This document shows, piece by piece, positions 52,891 to 63,900 of a DNA stretch of 64,000 bases. The stretch is from Fonsecaea monophora (Eukaryota > Ascomycota > Eurotiomycetes > Chaetothyriales > Herpotrichiellaceae). The DNA is taken from NCBI RefSeq assembly GCF_001642475.1, contig NW_019173934.1, forward strand, positions 744,001-808,000, given 5' to 3'. Numbering within the stretch: position 1 is the stretch's first letter; every line of letters starts with the position of its first letter. The notes below the pieces were generated by a model. The model ran no database searches. It worked only from the letters and a program-made list of their open reading frames with translations, and was not told where the DNA came from. Both the position numbers and the translations under genes were made by a program.

Positions 52891-55800
52891 GGAAGTCGGT
52901 CCTTGAGAAAATTCCTGCCACAGATCCACCCGCAGGAGAGTCAGTTACCACCTGTCAATTTGGCCTGGCCAGCGCCATGTGGCCAATTAGGGGCATCATC
53001 GTAACGTCCGCAGCGGAGCAAGGTGACGTGGGAAAGCAAGCCATGACACGACGACGGCTCCACGGAAGTGCCATTGACTACGAGATTGTTGCTTGCTGAG
53101 GATCAGCCCGGCGGCAAGAAACCGCCTGTCCTTGGAAAATGATGATGATGCCGTTGGTCCGAAGCAGCGCCGACGATGGAAGAACCGTAGCATCAGGATG
53201 CCAGGGATGCCCACGTGTCGGCACACGCCCGGATGTCGCCCCAAAAGCGGAAGCATAGGCGAAATGGGTAAATCTCTCATCTAGGCAGGTTTCTAGAAGA
53301 CTAAAAGAAGACTGGTGGAAGCCCGGAAGCGAGGTCCGCCGCCGTCGCCACGATCCAATCTTCCGAAACGCCAGACAGGGAGCAAATCTTTTTCCGCACA
53401 GAAGGGAATGAATGGCTGCTGGAACGGTTGTGTTTGAGTGTATAGTGGAGTCGAGGGCAAATCTCAAGCAATAGGTCGTACCTACGAGGACGAAGTATTG
53501 CATGTATCGGCACATCGGGAGTTTCCTTTCCAGAAAGTGGAGTAGTGACTTTCAATATTCGTCGCCGGAGATGCTTACCAGTCACTGCCTCTCAATCAAA
53601 ACGCGATCGGCCCAGATCTTGAAGAAGAGATCTACAGTGCAATCAAGGACAGAATACAAAGCATGTGCACCGACAAGTGGGAAGATATGTAGAGAGCCTT
53701 ATCTTTTTCGTCTGTGGTCGCATCTTCTGCAGTTCGCTCCGAACACCATCAACCTGTGCCAGGACCAATTCGGTGACCGCTATTATTTGGGGGTACAACT
53801 TCCACAAATGATTGCCGTCGCCACCTGCCAAAAGTAAACACGTTGCAGCTGACCTACACGTATCTTTTCCCCAAATGGCCACCCGGCGCAGTTGGCTGTG
53901 TAGATTGGGATCCCAGCCATGGCCCCTAAAGTGGAAGAATGTGGAATGTCAGTAGCAGATATATCTCTCGCGCAATTGTCACTAGTAGATATTTTATGTC
54001 GTTTATGGCTATTTTGGATAGATACTACGGCTAGGATGGGAGCGGTGAGGCGGGAACGGGAAGGAGGAAGGCCTTGGACAGGCCCAAGCGAGAAAGGATG
54101 CACAGCGGCAGGGTTTCAGGCCTCATAAGTAGAAGGATCTGGCGACTTTTCGTAGTTTGATGTCGTCGAAATCCGGGTAGCGGGAGAGATGGATGTTAGG
54201 GAATGCCGGGTAACAAAAGTCCACAATCCTACTTGGTAGCCACACACCTATTGGCATTAGCAGGTCCAACGGCACCGAAACAGGCTGACAATCTAGGGAA
54301 GGCAATAGCGAGAAACTTAGCCAAAATCAGGTTCGAGGGTGATTGCGAGCAAAACCCAATAAATTGTCGTTGTCGCCTGTGGTGCCAGTGTTGGAATGTG
54401 TGTGTGTGTGTGGCGGGGCAATGGAAACGGGTTTTCCGCCCTTATTGCCTCTGAAATGGGGGGTACCAGGGCATCCAAGGCCACTGAAAAAGGCACTGGG
54501 AGACGATGAAGGTTGCCAGAAAAAGTGGGCAGTGGCAGGTGACTTGATCACTATTTTTTTGAAGCCGAGGGGCCGAGTTCTGGAAAACGCGTAGAAGACC
54601 GAAGAAAGAGAGTGGAAAGGTGATGGAATGTGTGGAATGTGCGTAGAAGCCTGAGCGAATTGCTAGAAGCCAGCGAAGGACCGCCTAGAAGCCAATCAGG
54701 CGGGGGCGATCGGGGGCGGGCGTACAGGGAAGAAACAGGTACGTAAGAGCAAAGGACATGAGCGCAGAGGTTCCCTGTAGGCATTGTCTGATCATCACTT
54801 TTTTTCTCACCACAGTCCTTGAACTCGCAGCCCTATGAGTTGCCGCCCATGGTCATCAGTATTTTAGGCCCATGTACTTAGTTATACGAGGGCATGACGA
54901 GTTGACAACCAAGTTAGGGGGCTGCCACAATCTCTTAAAGTTGTGGCCCGGCGTCCTTTGCATCTTGGGTATTTGCCTTAGGGCGTGGTGGGCGTAGGGG
55001 TAGTACGGGACCCCTCCCCGTGGGCACTCATTTGATCATCATCCCATCATAATGCGCCCCAAGCAAGCCAATCCGCAGGCTTGAAGAGGGCTCCATTGAG
55101 ATGCAGGCCTGATTTAGCCTGGGCGACTAGTGGTGCTTAAGGCAAGGCTCCTCGGGGCTAGTGAACAGCGTTGCAGCAGCAGGTCCGAACCACTTGCTCT
55201 TGTCTGTACCAAGTCACTACTACTCCTCCTGTTACTGATGGTTACTGACTGCGTTTGTCCCTTGTGCCTGTGCCTGCGCCTACGCCTGAGGCCATGTGCC
55301 CTTGTGTCAATCACGCTCTGGTTGCCTGCTGTCCATGCGCGTATTCCCTACCCTCGTCTTTCTAATGCACCCTCGTTCCCATCTCTCCCAACGACCAATT
55401 CCCCCCCTCCCGCACCCCTGAAAGGCCATCTTGGGACCATCTATCCTGACATTCCACGAGGAGGAATAATACAGCAGCCTGTTCAAGCCTGACACGAAAG
55501 GACCTTGCTAGCCAAAAACCAAATCCCTTCCCCTACCAGGTCGATTGACAAGGACCTTTCCGGGTATTGACTCTTTTCATCCCCAAACCCACTCATCTTC
55601 TCGCCTCCGCCTGCGCCTGCGCCCGCGCTGCACTGAAAAGCAAACCTCGACACTCCGCGACGACAGAAGTATGACTCTTAGCTAAACCTTGCACAAGAGT
55701 ATCTTTCGCCTCTCCACTTTCCGGGTTCCTTCTGGTCACCCAGTGTCCTGGGCATCCACATCCCATCATCCACCTCACTGTTACCTCTTACCGTTGTCCT

Positions 55801-56663
55801 CATTCCACTGCCCCGTCACTATGACTGTGCCCGGGCCTTGATCTCACTAAGCTCAGAGGCGAAAAGAATTCAGTCAAACGTTTCCAATCAACTTCACAGA
55901 TGTCCCTTTGATCTTCAACTTTGTGGACATTCCGACAACACTGGAAATCAGATGTTTGTGCTGAATTGAACATCTGCGGCTGCGCTGTTCGTCCTTCTCT
56001 CGTCGCTCTTTAGGATCTTATTGTCGCATCACTATCTGCTCACACCAATAATTACACCCTCCCCGTTTGCCGCCTCTTTGCGTCTCGCCGGCCTTGCCTT
56101 CAATTGGACGCTTTGGTCGCCCTGTTGACGTCTTCTCAGACGAACACCAACCGAGCACACGACGCACGCCCTTCTGCCACGTTATACACCCTCACGAAGC
56201 CGTTCAGCCAGCCAGATCACACACATCTTATCGCTTCAAAGGACCACGTTCGAGCCCAACTTTTGGCGCTTCACAAGTCGAACCATCCCTACAGAAACCC
56301 CTGTCGTGGTTACACAGCGTTCTTCTGTGACACGGAAAGAAGCTTGCTGGCAGGAAGAGTCTCGGATATACACAGCGGGACAGCCTTCTATCTTGCAGTG
56401 TCTCTGTACAACTCAGGACCACAACCTTTTGCCGCTCTCCGTGAACAAGACACTGGCGCACCGGAGACCTGGCCTGGAAGAATACAGTGACTTTGATCAA
56501 GGAGGTTATAAGCCGAGATTCCGAGTCCAGATCACGGCGAACACCTCTGGGACAAGTGTACACTCCTCGGGCAGGATTGGGTACAGACGAGGCGTGCAAC
56601 ATAATCGCTCACTCTAGGTATCTTGCGTCCAGCAGCGGTCAGGTCAAAGCGAAGTCCAGCGCA
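52891..56663. other. 3.8-kb intergenic region including the RGS-gene leader
   Basis: No intact gene is supported. Minus-strand frames at 53078-53515 and 53783-54103 show no motif. The final 600 bp upstream of the RGS start are pyrimidine-rich and include an upstream frame of 128 codons (56104-56490), which may be part of a long mRNA leader. Other content: TGTGTGTGTG at 54399-54409 and a GCCTGCGCC repeat around 55610-55630. Confidence 0.45.
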
Positions 56664-57791
56664 ATGGTTAAGAAGAAATCGATCTCAATAGCGTGGCCAT
56701 ATACACCTGAACCTTCACCTCGTCTTGATCCTTTGGTCTATCCCCTGGTCGATATTCCTGAAGATTTCAACATGTCGGAGGAAGAGTTACCACCTCAGGC
56801 AAGGCCCATCAGTATGGCAGCCCGAAAGGAAGGCGTCCTATCACCGGGAGGAAGACCGACTTTGGACGATGTGCTCAACAACAAAGCACCATCACCCTAC
56901 ACCCTGGCTGCATACACGGCATTTCTATCGCAACAGCACTGCCTAGAAACGCTCGAATTCACCACAGAGGCCAAGAGATACTCGGATAAGTACGATGAAG
57001 CATCAGTCAGTATGGGAGGCATGCCCCTCACAATAGAAACGCAGGAAGGATGGGAATTGATACAGGACTGGACGCGGCTTCTCGAAATCTATGTCAAGCC
57101 AGGTGCTCCGCGGGAAATCAATTTGCCGGCCGAGGAACGAGATGATCTGATCGAGCGATCCTATGAGTTCAAACCTCCTCGTCCTGAGTATCTGGATGCC
57201 GCCGTCAAACGCATGTACGACTTGATGTCGGATTCGATCTTCATTCCATTTTGCAATAGCCTCAAACAGGTTTCTCATGCCCAGACATATACACCTATGT
57301 CGGAATTTGCGGATATGGCTGAACTTGACCCCTCCCGATTAACATACGATGAGCGTGGGCTGCACCGGCGGATGCCTTCTCGTCGGCGGCGATCTCCACC
57401 ACACACCTCGGCGGTCTCGTTTGAAGCTACTCGATCCCCGCCGCAACAACATCGACCGACACAATCCTCGTTATCGTCCGCATTGGGTCGGCAGAGCGGT
57501 GTGCGCTTGTCGACGCACGTGTCACACTCATCTGCAGTCTCAGAAAGTGCACTGACTGACAGCAGCGGAGGCCCGGATAGCCCTCCTGTTGGTGACCTTA
57601 TGGAAACGGAAGCAGTCATAACCCCACCGACTACTCCACCAACGAGCGAGCTGGGTGGGACTATCAGTCACGGGAGTGGGAGCGGATTGGCAAGTGTCAA
57701 ATCACATCGAAGTGAAAGCGGTGGCTGGAAGAAGGCCATGAAGATATTTGGCGGCAGTAAGAGGAAGAATGGCAGCAACGAGCATGACTGA
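56664..57791 (+). CDS. RGS-domain protein (regulator of G-protein signalling)
   Basis: Single exon, about 375 residues. RGS domains speed GTP hydrolysis by heterotrimeric G-alpha subunits and so damp receptor signals. The domain starts at about residue 65: RPTLDDVLNNKAPSPYTLAA, TAFLSQQHCLETLEFTTEAK, RLLEIYVKPGAPREINLPAE, ERDDLIERSYEF, VKRMYDLMSDSIFIPFCNSL. These are the expected helices and the order is complete. The C-terminal 180 residues are disordered, ending in WKKAMKIFGGSKRKNGSNEH, a basic Lys-rich tail that may bind membranes. There is no DEP or membrane domain, which points to the small Rgs2/RgsB-like branch rather than FlbA/Sst2. I take the ATG at 56664 (MVKKKSISIAWPY) because upstream in-frame residues look like leader. 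Confidence 0.9.
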   Translation: MVKKKSISIAWPYTPEPSPRLDPLVYPLVDIPEDFNMSEEELPPQARPISMAARKEGVLSPGGRPTLDDVLNNKAPSPYTLAAYTAFLSQQHCLETLEFTTEAKRYSDKYDEASVSMGGMPLTIETQEGWELIQDWTRLLEIYVKPGAPREINLPAEERDDLIERSYEFKPPRPEYLDAAVKRMYDLMSDSIFIPFCNSLKQVSHAQTYTPMSEFADMAELDPSRLTYDERGLHRRMPSRRRRSPPHTSAVSFEATRSPPQQHRPTQSSLSSALGRQSGVRLSTHVSHSSAVSESALTDSSGGPDSPPVGDLMETEAVITPPTTPPTSELGGTISHGSGSGLASVKSHRSESGGWKKAMKIFGGSKRKNGSNEHD

Positions 57792-59868
57792 CACGCAATA
57801 GAGGGGTCCTCTGTGGCTCCTCGTCTATTGTTGAAGGATTTGTGCCTGATTAGGTGATAATGTGGTTTTTCTGCAACGGGATTACGAAAGGAATTGGAAT
57901 CGGGTTGTGCCAACTGAGGACAAAAGCCGGCAGCATTTCGGATCATGGGACTGGTAATGGAGTTCGCAATGCGACTACGAGATATGATTTAGCATGATGG
58001 CGTTGGGAGGATTGGGGGGTTTATGGTTCAACTGGAAATACGCGGAAGGGTTCAGCACTTTTCTACTTCTCTCTGGAATGTTGTTTTGCCTGCTCTGATT
58101 GCGAGGCCAGACGAGGTCTTCTTGCACGATGCTGGGCCTAGTAGAGCACGATATGAGATGAAATGCCTGGTTCAAGGAACATGAGATGAGTGGAGTCTGC
58201 CAGTTCGGGAGCGGAGCTGGACAGAATGGGATATTTCTCAATGTACACAACAAGCAGTGGGGATGATTCTTGGTGATGCGGCTGACTGGATACTGATGCC
58301 ATGGGATAATCAGTAGTAACGAGTGAGTACCTCGAGTCGAAGTACCACTGCCTGCAAAAATGAAGCATGTGTCGCCGTTTGTTCATGACCTCTCGCGTCA
58401 TCTCCTTCACCACGTACAAGTGCATTGATCATCCCTCTCTTTACCAAACGAGCCTATTACGACTTGACTTTGGTACAGCGAGGAAGTTGCCGGGTCTCTT
58501 CGTCAGTCAACAAGCGGTAGGGACAAGAATGATCTGCCGCGGGGGACACGGCAGTACCAGACTCCTGTCATCTCACGGCTAAATCACAGCTATGTACCTC
58601 GAGGACATCTCTAGATGACCAAGACATGGGGAGATTTCACCAGACTGATGCGCCCGGATATTCTCCTGGGGTACACGGTGGTTGATGTCCCCGGCAATGG
58701 TCGGGAGCTGCCCTTCTGCCTTGGACTGCGGTTCCATAGACCTTGTCTCCTTCTTCCGCTCCCACCAAGCTGGGTCCCAGAGTAAGTCAAGTTGATTAGG
58801 CCCCAACACATGACAAGCACACTAATCGGACAAGGGAAGGCTTCCATCTCTCCTCCGACAGCGAGGTCCGCGCCCCGCTCATCTATCAATGCATCTACAA
58901 TGGTGACACTACAAGGACATGCATGAAGAAACGGCCTAGGCCTAAGAGCAGGGATGATGACGAACGGTGGCGATGATACCCCCCTCAGTGGCACAGCAAG
59001 AGACAGACTTCGGGTGCTTGTGGCTCAGCGGGTTACGAAATCACGAACATGAAACACGGCATCGCATAGTCTGGCTTATCTGGCTATCTGGCCAGAATCT
59101 GGGCTATCCGGCCACGCCCCAATCACCAGCTTGTCCTACAGGCCGTCTTGCTTAGAAAAGGGGTCGGCATGCTCGGACATAGGGTTCGATCGGGGAACTC
59201 TCATTCGTTCATCTATCCAATCGTCTGCTATCCTCGAGCCAATCGCCTACAGAGGCAGGGAATCCCAAGGCATGCCAAAGGGCCTCCTTCCCGGCCCCTT
59301 GTTCCTAACGAGAAAGGTTCCTTCCACTCAGGCAAATATCGCCGCGATGAGATTCAAAGACGGGTATCTCAATCAGCATCAACGGACAATTTACACTGCT
59401 GGAGAAGTGCTGGAAGACCAATCATGTTTTCGCGCCCCTCAGCAGATCAGTCCTCTGTTTGAACCCTCCACTTACTTACATAGACCTCCTTGCTGCAAGA
59501 AACTACCCGATCCCGCTCATCCACCCCTCAGAATCCCATTCACTGAGATATTCTGTGGTTAACCCTTACCGCTGGTTCTGCATGGGCTCTCCTGGATGCC
59601 TGTGGGGGTAATTTATCCTTTCATATCTCTTAAGTTCAACCTCTTCCATGTTTTTGCCCTTGCTCACCGCCGCATGATGGCTCGTCCGCCAAAAGTTTGA
59701 CATAAAAGCCGAGAAAGGGAAATGTCAACCTAAATACGGACTCAGCCGAAGTTTGCGGTCCGGTTTGATGGCTGTTTTCCGTCAAGGTATCTCTGGACGG
59801 CTTCCCCCTTTCCTTCCTTTCTATCAGCTCGAACTTCTCGTTGTGTACCATGTCTCTGAACAACACCA
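57792..59868. other. Intergenic region
   Basis: About 2.1 kb. Minus-strand frames at 58579-58994 and plus frames at 59131-59562 lack motifs. No repeats of note. The last 130 bp are CT-rich leader. Confidence 0.45.
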
Positions 59869-62628
59869 ATGCCCAGTAAATACTCGCACAGCGTCGTCCT
59901 GGCCAGTTACTCCAGTCGGGGTATCGTCGGCCTGGCCAACGACGAGAAACGCGGGAACCAGAAGCCAGTCAAGCCATCTCGGGTTCTGGCCGGTAAATCG
60001 CCACAACCTCATCAACCTGATTTGGCGATGAAGCCAGGGCCACGGGCTTCTCCTGGATCTTCGTATCATGCTCGTCTTTCGACACTGTCGCCAAAATCTC
60101 CAGCACAAAGATTTTTGAAAGGGAAATATGGTCTCTTTACTGGTAGCACGACAACCACCCAACGGGATTCAAAGAAGGAAATATCCACCAATGTCAGATC
60201 AATGGGTGCGACTGAGGGATCTCGTCCGTCGACCAGGGAGCGAATGGTAATCTTGGACTCGGACAGTGAAGAGACTGTGGGCGCAATCGCAGTCAACTCC
60301 TTTCAGTCTCACGTCTCTGGTCCAGCCAATGGAGTATTTCCGGCTTGTTCTCCGACAGCCTCACCACCAGGTCCCCAAGCTGAAAGTCCGGACCTAAATA
60401 CCCACCGAAGTCCATCTAGAGCAGGGGAAACCCTACCAGACCATACCGATAGTGGATTCTTGAGCCTTGATGAGACACCAGCCTCGCACGTTGCTGCCCA
60501 GAAGTTGTCAATTGGACAATCTGCAATCCGATCCAAGAGACGATCAAAGTCTTCAAAGGCAGTCCGCCACAATGATACGCTGCACAACAATCCCAGGCTT
60601 CAGACTCCGGCACAACCCTCGCGGCTCGAAGAAACTGGCCGACAGACTCTCAGCCGAGCAAATATCAGTTTCATTGACTTGTCTGATGATGAGGTCAGTG
60701 GTAAATCCCACGCACATACCCCTCGCAGCTCACTGGATAAATCACCGTCAACGCATATCTTGACCTCAGAAGTTGTCCTACCAGGTTCCACACTTTTCAA
60801 TGCATCAACCGGCCTCCGCCTCCATGATATTGATGGCAGCCTTACTCTTGGAACGAGGCGAGCGACACAAGACAAATTGGCGAATGGAACAATTTGGCAT
60901 GGTAGTCTACCTGAACCGCAAGTCCGAAAGCGGCCTCTCAGTATGGGTAACAGTTATCCCGAAGCCCTACCTTTACACAAAACCGTTATGCTCCGCAGAA
61001 GACAGACCGAGGAATTCATAAAGCCTGCAGTCTCGCGCAGTCCGACTCTAGAGCCTCGCGATCTATCTTGGTTACTGCTAGACGTGGGACTGGACGACCA
61101 ATTGCAAGATGATGAGCATGACGAGGATCAGACGCTTCCACACATTACTTTGGAGTCCCCCGATTCTGAAGCTCACGCGGAGGTCACGATTGCAGGCCTG
61201 GAATCTAGCTCCTCCTCGCCTCACCCTTCAAGACTGGAGCATGTTGAGATTGACTTCTCTAAACGTGCTAACAGAACCAAGAACGGATTATCCTACTATC
61301 TCCCGGACGATGCTACGACGAACGTGTATCTTCACAGACACAAATATAACTCGGCACATGACCATCCGGCTCAAAATGACCTTAGGCGAAAGTCGCTACC
61401 GCCATTGAGTACCTCATGGTCTAGTCGGAGAGGAGAGGAAAACTTGTGGTCACCCAACCCAGTTAAATCAGCTCCGACGTCTGCTCAGCGTGAGGTCCGG
61501 CATCAAGCAAGAATCCCGGTCCTCAATTCCAGTCCCGCCGAGCCCGAACCCGAACTCCAGACTTGTCCAGTCACAGAGTTGTCTGATCAACCCACTTTAA
61601 GGCCCAAATTGAAATCAGAAGAAGAGATGAGGATGAAGATCCCGACTCCTATCCCATCCCCTTCACAGTCGGAGACATCTCCTAAAATGTCAGCTAGGGG
61701 GATGGTCAAGTCATCATCGGGGCCGATCCATCGAGCACATCGAGTATCATGGCCTGCAACCGTGCCCGAATTCGGGGTGCCCTCAATCACTCGACATGAT
61801 GAGTCGACACCGCACATCCATGAGCAGTGCGAGTCAACCCTTGACTCACGATTGACATCAGCGCCCATACAGAAACAGAAAATCGGGCCGAACGCGATAC
61901 GGAAACTGGCATCCTTTCCCCGGTTCACAAGGCTGGGAATTCCTGCACAACAGGAGAAAGACGAGGCGCATACCAGGGTGATGGAGAACCAGCAAGAAGA
62001 AGATGATAATTGGGCGTTACCGAGCATCCCTATTTCAAAGGAAGCTGCTTCACGGGCCAAACTATTGGAGTTATTGGCGATAGGGGCGGAGGCTGAATCC
62101 AGGCACGAATCCAAAGCATCTAAACCCTGGCGTGAGTATCCTCCGGATCTGAGCAGTCAATTGCGAAATGTGGACAGCCAGACTGGACACAGCAGCGACC
62201 TAGACGATGTCATCTCTCTGTTTTCTGATGCCCATGACATTCCAATCGACATCCAGGCCGACTACTCACACGACGTTCACACCATGGGAGACGAGGTAGA
62301 GGATGATCCCGATGCAGCTCTTCCTCCACCAGATATATCGCGCCACCGGGCAGATCGTTCTAGCTCGCGAAATGCGCATAATCGTCTTTCCCAATCTTCT
62401 TTCACCGCGCTGCCTCGCATGGCAAATGCAAAAATAGCAATCCATCGACTTTCCCGCACCACATGGGATGACATAACGAAACAAATGCCCTGGGCTTCGA
62501 CTCCCACTTCATCTGCGTCCGCGCCTGTGAAAACCACCATACGACAGGAGAAGCAGGCGAAAAAGGCCAGAATGAAAACGGCAGTAAGAGCTTTTTGGGG
62601 AAGAATGAGGAGGCACATTGAGAATTGA
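59869..62628 (+). CDS. Large disordered protein of unknown function (919 residues)
   Basis: Single exon. The open frame is much longer than chance and codon use is even. No named domain. The N-terminus has SVVLASYSSRGIVGLANDEK, then Ser/Pro-rich low-complexity sequence. Islands with a conserved look are FLKGKYGLFTGSTTT near residues 83-97, RMVILDSDSEETVG near 125-138, ISFIDLSDDEVSG near 265-277 and DLSWLLLDVGLDDQLQDDEH near 399-418. The two SDSEE/DLSDDE patches are typical CK2 sites and possible SUMO-interacting motifs (hydrophobic core followed by acidic residues: MVILDSDSEE, FIDLSDDE). The C-terminus (QAKKARMKTAVRAFWGRMRR) is a basic amphipathic helix. A nuclear or SUMO-linked role is possible but unproven. 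A 9-codon frame at 59849 overlaps the start. Confidence 0.86.
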   Translation: MPSKYSHSVVLASYSSRGIVGLANDEKRGNQKPVKPSRVLAGKSPQPHQPDLAMKPGPRASPGSSYHARLSTLSPKSPAQRFLKGKYGLFTGSTTTTQRDSKKEISTNVRSMGATEGSRPSTRERMVILDSDSEETVGAIAVNSFQSHVSGPANGVFPACSPTASPPGPQAESPDLNTHRSPSRAGETLPDHTDSGFLSLDETPASHVAAQKLSIGQSAIRSKRRSKSSKAVRHNDTLHNNPRLQTPAQPSRLEETGRQTLSRANISFIDLSDDEVSGKSHAHTPRSSLDKSPSTHILTSEVVLPGSTLFNASTGLRLHDIDGSLTLGTRRATQDKLANGTIWHGSLPEPQVRKRPLSMGNSYPEALPLHKTVMLRRRQTEEFIKPAVSRSPTLEPRDLSWLLLDVGLDDQLQDDEHDEDQTLPHITLESPDSEAHAEVTIAGLESSSSSPHPSRLEHVEIDFSKRANRTKNGLSYYLPDDATTNVYLHRHKYNSAHDHPAQNDLRRKSLPPLSTSWSSRRGEENLWSPNPVKSAPTSAQREVRHQARIPVLNSSPAEPEPELQTCPVTELSDQPTLRPKLKSEEEMRMKIPTPIPSPSQSETSPKMSARGMVKSSSGPIHRAHRVSWPATVPEFGVPSITRHDESTPHIHEQCESTLDSRLTSAPIQKQKIGPNAIRKLASFPRFTRLGIPAQQEKDEAHTRVMENQQEEDDNWALPSIPISKEAASRAKLLELLAIGAEAESRHESKASKPWREYPPDLSSQLRNVDSQTGHSSDLDDVISLFSDAHDIPIDIQADYSHDVHTMGDEVEDDPDAALPPPDISRHRADRSSSRNAHNRLSQSSFTALPRMANAKIAIHRLSRTTWDDITKQMPWASTPTSSASAPVKTTIRQEKQAKKARMKTAVRAFWGRMRRHIEN

Positions 62629-63425
62629 GAGTTGCCATTTATTTTCTCTTGCCTGGTCTTTTGTTACGACTTGCACTTTTTTCCCACTGTCGCCCTCTCA
62701 CTATATTTCTTTCTTCTCCTACTCTCAAAAGGCCGAGTTCGGAATTCAGGACGAAATCAAGGCACATACGAGGGACTCACAGGACCAACAACGATACGAG
62801 GGAAGGAGGACAACACCAAGGATTCAGGAACAAACCCCAGCGACCCTTTACATTTATTGCATTTACTGCACAACCCGTGCACACTACATTACACTACACT
62901 ACTGTTGTTTTTCTCCCTTCTTCCCCACATCCTTGTCTGAACACCATACACAATCTCGGAGTTTTTACATGCATGTATGTATTGATTGGTATTGAGCGAC
63001 AGCGGTATCAGGACAGGAAGATATAGAGAACCTGACCTAGCGGATCCCCGTCCATGGGATGGACGAAGGGATGACTGGATGGATGGACGGACTGGTGGAT
63101 ATCTCTGAATGAAGCGTCTTGAGCTATTATCTACGAGTACGAAGGATACATGTGATATTATATGTATGTATTTTGTATGAGGTACGAAAAAGGAACGAAA
63201 CTTGACGGAGCGGATCATTATCGGTATGTAGGGTATATAGATGAAAGATGTTTATTCTCTGGAAACACCTACACCTACATCTCCTCAAAGTGCCGATGTC
63301 TCTGTCTCTGTCGCTTTCTCAATAGTCTACAGTCCGCAGTCTCTACTCGGTACAGTATAGGTCTAGGGCGCGAAGTAATGCATTACTTCCTACCTACCTA
63401 CCTGTGTACATACACCTACCCTAGA
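62629..63425. other. Intergenic region
   Basis: About 800 bp without a supported gene. It has CATTACACTACACTACTG near 62885, GGATGGATGGACGGA near 63077, and a TACTCGGTAC dyad at 63344-63353. The TACCTACCTACC run (63391-63402) leads into the polypyrimidine array. Confidence 0.5.
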
Positions 63426-63667
63426 TTTCTTCTTCTTCTTCTTCTTCTTCTTCTTCTTCTTCTTCTTCTTCCTCTTCCTCTTCTTCTTCCTCTTCCTCTT
63501 CTTCTTCCTCTTCCTCTTCTTCTTCCTCTTCCTCTTCTTCTTCCTCTTCCTCTTCTTCTTCTTCTTCCTCTTCCTCTTCCTCTTCCTCTTCTTCTTCCTC
63601 TTCCTCTTCTTCTTCCTCTTCCTCTTCTTCTTCCTCTTCCTCTTCTTCTTCCTCCTCCTCCTCTTCC
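63426..63667. repeat. 240-bp pure polypyrimidine array (TTC triplets in an 18-bp higher-order unit)
   Basis: The plus strand from 63426 to 63667 is entirely C and T. It starts with about 14 TTC triplets and then cycles through CTCTTCCTCTTCTTCTTC-type 18-bp units at least eight times before ending in CTCCTCCTCCTCTTCC. The opposite strand is GAA/GAG. Long in-frame translations (Leu/Pro or poly-Glu) are artefacts. Confidence 0.97.
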
Positions 63668-63900
63668 ACATCCCCCGGGACCTGTTCTGTTCTGTTCTCT
63701 CCTGCTTGATTCACCGCTGCTTGGAACCGACTACCTTCCTTCCTTCGCTTTTCTCCTCCACCTCCCCATGCTGCTCGGTCCTCTGTAGGGATATAGCTCT
63801 GTCAACGGAAACGACGTGTTGGAGGGCGACGAACGTAGACACCAAGGCCATGGAAAAGAGTGTCATTTGCATGTATGCTAAATTGGACAAAGGCTGAGTG

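Noticed and set aside
56487..56663. N-terminal extension of the RGS protein
   Set aside because: It begins at a non-ATG codon and the composition is leader-like; the ATG at 56664 begins the plausible protein.
63421..63714. Long poly-Glu or Leu/Pro open frames
   Set aside because: They are translations of the pure pyrimidine array; such repeats are open in several frames at once.
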